Origin: Candidatus Gastranaerophilales bacterium
Lineage (GTDB): Bacteria; Cyanobacteriota; Vampirovibrionia; Gastranaerophilales; Gastranaerophilaceae
NCBI GenBank assembly: GCA_944322935.1
Contig: CALUQO010000009.1
Span: 1-62,917 of the forward strand
Direction: 5' to 3'
Length of the DNA stretch: 62,917 bases
A program made the translations under genes and the position numbers. Numbering within the stretch: the stretch's first letter is position 1; the number at the start of each line of letters is the position of its first letter. The notes beneath the pieces were generated by a model that was given only the letters and a program-made list of their open reading frames with translations, was not told the origin of the DNA and ran no database searches. Shown here one piece after another: positions 61,859 to 62,917 of the stretch.

Positions 61859-62341
61859 TTATTTAATATACTTTTGTAAAAGCAATTTTTTCAGCGCTCT
61901 TGCGTTGACCGCCTCAGGTTCTATTGCCAGCAGATTATCCAGATGCTTAAGTGCCTCGTGGTAATTACCCAATTTTTTGTGCGCAGCAGCCAGTGCATAC
62001 ATTGCATCAATAAATTTTTCATCCAGTTCCAGAGCCTTTTCCAAATCTTCAACAGCTTGTTTTATATTTGGGTTTTCTGTGTCTTTGCGTGTAAGAATAA
62101 TTCTTGCTCTGTTGTAATATGCATCAGTCATTTTTTTGTTAAATTGCAAAGCTTTTGTATAATCAAGCGTTGCCTCGTCATATTGACCGAGAGCGTGATT
62201 GGCTACTCCTCTGAAAAAATAAGGTATTTCCCAGTCGTTTTTTAATTCAAGAGATTTATTTATATTTTTTATACCATCTCTGAATTTTCCTGCGTTTATT
62301 TCGTCAATACCTTTATCCAAAAATGTTTTATAATCAGGCAT
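61859..62341 (-). CDS. Tetratricopeptide repeat protein
   Basis: 160 aa from ATG 62341, which has AAAGGAG five bases upstream. Four TPR units can be counted (NAGKFRDGIKNINKSLEL, PYFFRGVANHALGQYDEATLDYTKALQF, AYYNRARIILTRK..AVEDLEKALEL, AMYALAAAHKKLGNYHEALKHLDNLLAI), so it is a helical protein-binding scaffold. No signal peptide. The partner is unknown. It probably forms a unit with the exonuclease gene. Confidence 0.85.
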   Translation of the reverse strand: MPDYKTFLDKGIDEINAGKFRDGIKNINKSLELKNDWEIPYFFRGVANHALGQYDEATLDYTKALQFNKKMTDAYYNRARIILTRKDTENPNIKQAVEDLEKALELDEKFIDAMYALAAAHKKLGNYHEALKHLDNLLAIEPEAVNARALKKLLLQKYIK

Positions 62342-62360
62342 GATTCTCCTTTGCAAAAAT

Positions 62361-62386
62361 AAAAGAGAGATTGAACTCTCTTTTTA
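62361..62386 (-). terminator. Terminator after tRNA-Val region
   Basis: AAAGAGAG (62362-62369) pairs with CTCTCTTT (62376-62383). The flanks are A/T runs, so it can stop the minus-strand tRNA transcript before the TPR gene. Confidence 0.65.
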
Positions 62387-62387
62387 T

Positions 62388-62569
62388 CTTTTAAATGGTG
62401 GGCGATACTGGACTCGCTTGAGTCGTAGGCGAGTGTCACGAGCCGTACGAATCAGGATACTCGAAGAGTAGAACCAGTGAAGATTTTCCGTCAGAAAATC
62501 TTCATCGTGAGAGTCCATAATAAAAAACTCACAAAGGAGTCTTTTAAATGGTGGGCGATACTGGACTCG
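62388..62569 (-). repeat. Duplicated 3' end of tRNA-Val
   Basis: The 29 nt at 62388-62416 repeat those at 62541-62569, which include the CCA end and 3' T-arm half of tRNA-Val. The stretch between contains small inverted repeats (GACTCGCTTGAGTC at 62411-62424; GAAGATTTTC/GAAAATCTTC around 62479-62506). So a decayed tRNA 3' end follows the intact gene. Confidence 0.75.
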
Positions 62570-62624
62570 AACCAGCGACCCCCACAATGTCAATGTGATG
62601 CGCTACCAACTGCGCCAACCGCCC
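62549..62624 (-). tRNA. tRNA-Val (anticodon GAC), CCA encoded
   Basis: Full cloverleaf on the minus strand: acceptor GGGCGGT/ATCGCCC (one G:U), D stem GCGC/GCGC, anticodon stem TCACA/TGTGG with loop TTGACAT (anticodon GAC, reads GUC/GUU), T stem GCTGG/CCAGT with TTCGAGT loop, discriminator A, then CCA encoded in the DNA. It is flanked on both sides by partial copies of itself. Confidence 0.95.
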
Positions 62625-62917
62625 ATTATTAGATTTTATCAAAGTTTTCGACTTTGAGATGCGTTACCACCCTCTCACAAACAGACATTTAGTCTGTTTG
62701 TTCGGCAGAGTGCCAACCGCCCATTTAGTTATTAAATTGTCAAAATGTGATGCTACCTCTCGTAAAACCTGCCACCGGCACTTTTACTCGGCAGAGTCAA
62801 CTGCGCCAACCGCCCATTATTAGATTTTATCAAAGTTTTTGACTTTGAGATGCGTTACCACCCTCTCACAAACAGACATTTAGTCTGTTTGTTCGGCAGA
62901 GTGCCAACCGCCCATTT
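62607..62917 (-). repeat. 191-bp-period duplication carrying tRNA-Val 5' ends
   Basis: 62607-62726 and 62798-62917 are 120-bp copies differing at a single base (62649 C versus 62840 T). Each copy has the tRNA-Val 5' end at both edges, a hairpin CAAACAGAC-N5-GTCTGTTTG, and a D-arm/anticodon-like piece. The array is cut by the window end and may continue. Between copies, 62727-62797 holds another decayed tRNA-like piece. Confidence 0.85.

Noticed and set aside
62384-62593. Minus-strand open frame of 69 codons
   Set aside because: It runs through the tRNA-Val gene and its repeated 3' end; the repeat YRPPFKR at both ends of the peptide is only the duplicated tRNA sequence.
62607-62917. Possible CRISPR array
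   Set aside because: Two units of 120 bp with a 191-bp period, made of tRNA pieces, are not short direct repeats with unique spacers, and no cas genes are present.

Overview
The window reads as a chromosomal segment of a gut-type, non-photosynthetic cyanobacterial relative (Vampirovibrionia/'Melainabacteria', most likely Gastranaerophilales). The evidence is the AT-rich sequence, a response regulator almost superimposable on cyanobacterial RpaB (51206-51958), Gram-negative envelope genes (Kdo transferase at 33115-34389; an outer-membrane barrel candidate at 12551-13555), a membrane pyrophosphatase, an oxygen-sensitive class I fumarase suggesting anaerobic life, and many lineage-specific proteins with a short FKG/FKA-type N-terminal motif. 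The taxonomic call is inference; there is no rRNA in the window.

Layout. 1-300: tRNA-Thr(CGU) with broken partial copies of itself on both flanks. 353-5565: a GH32 protein with altered catalytic residues, a GNAT-like protein, GT17 glycosyltransferase and unknowns. 6007-11224: a small 120-aa protein, small-RNA candidate A, class I fumarase, small-RNA candidate E, radical SAM protein and AI-2E permease. 11329-17472: hisS, outer-membrane barrel, CHAP-like protein, Ala/Pro-rich protein, pgi. 17587-25247: long coiled-coil protein, small proteins, GAF-GGDEF-degenerate HD-GYP protein, GlcF-like Fe-S protein. 25370-34389: two tandem MDR dehydrogenases, a pair of membrane proteins, small-RNA candidate B, hppA, candidate D, waaA. 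34409-43678: a putative Cys-His-Asp protein, a membrane-anchored protein, a giant SF1 helicase-nuclease, an OmpR-type regulator, speH, rpsL-rpsG, a compact SpoIID-like protein and HU. 43768-50986, minus strand: rqcH, ald, pyrF, tsaD, thrS. 51206-55925: rpaB, then a minus-strand operon of sensor kinase, CheY-like receiver and PilB-like ATPase. 56039-61823: clpX-clpP-tig, mnmE, small-RNA candidate C, a DEDDh exonuclease. 61859-62917: TPR protein and tRNA-Val(GAC) with a 191-bp-period duplication of tRNA pieces.

The protein-coding part is mostly housekeeping (translation, proteolysis, tRNA modification, central carbon metabolism) plus signalling and envelope genes. The least expected content is in the intergenic DNA. 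Five ORF-less stretches carry Rho-independent terminators that belong to no neighbouring gene. Two of them (6709-6763 and 29483-29537, opposite strands) contain an identical 55-nt core. These two and a third (61045-61190) share one promoter-like architecture, CAATTATTT-N12-CTTTATATA-N5-AAGA(G/C)ATAAA, and a fourth similar box lies before the CHAP-like gene at 13693. Both 55-nt copies also have paired GTATATAC sites upstream at the same distance. I read this as an undescribed small-RNA family with its own promoter class.

Everything here rests on reading the sequence and on general family knowledge; no database search or folding program was run.
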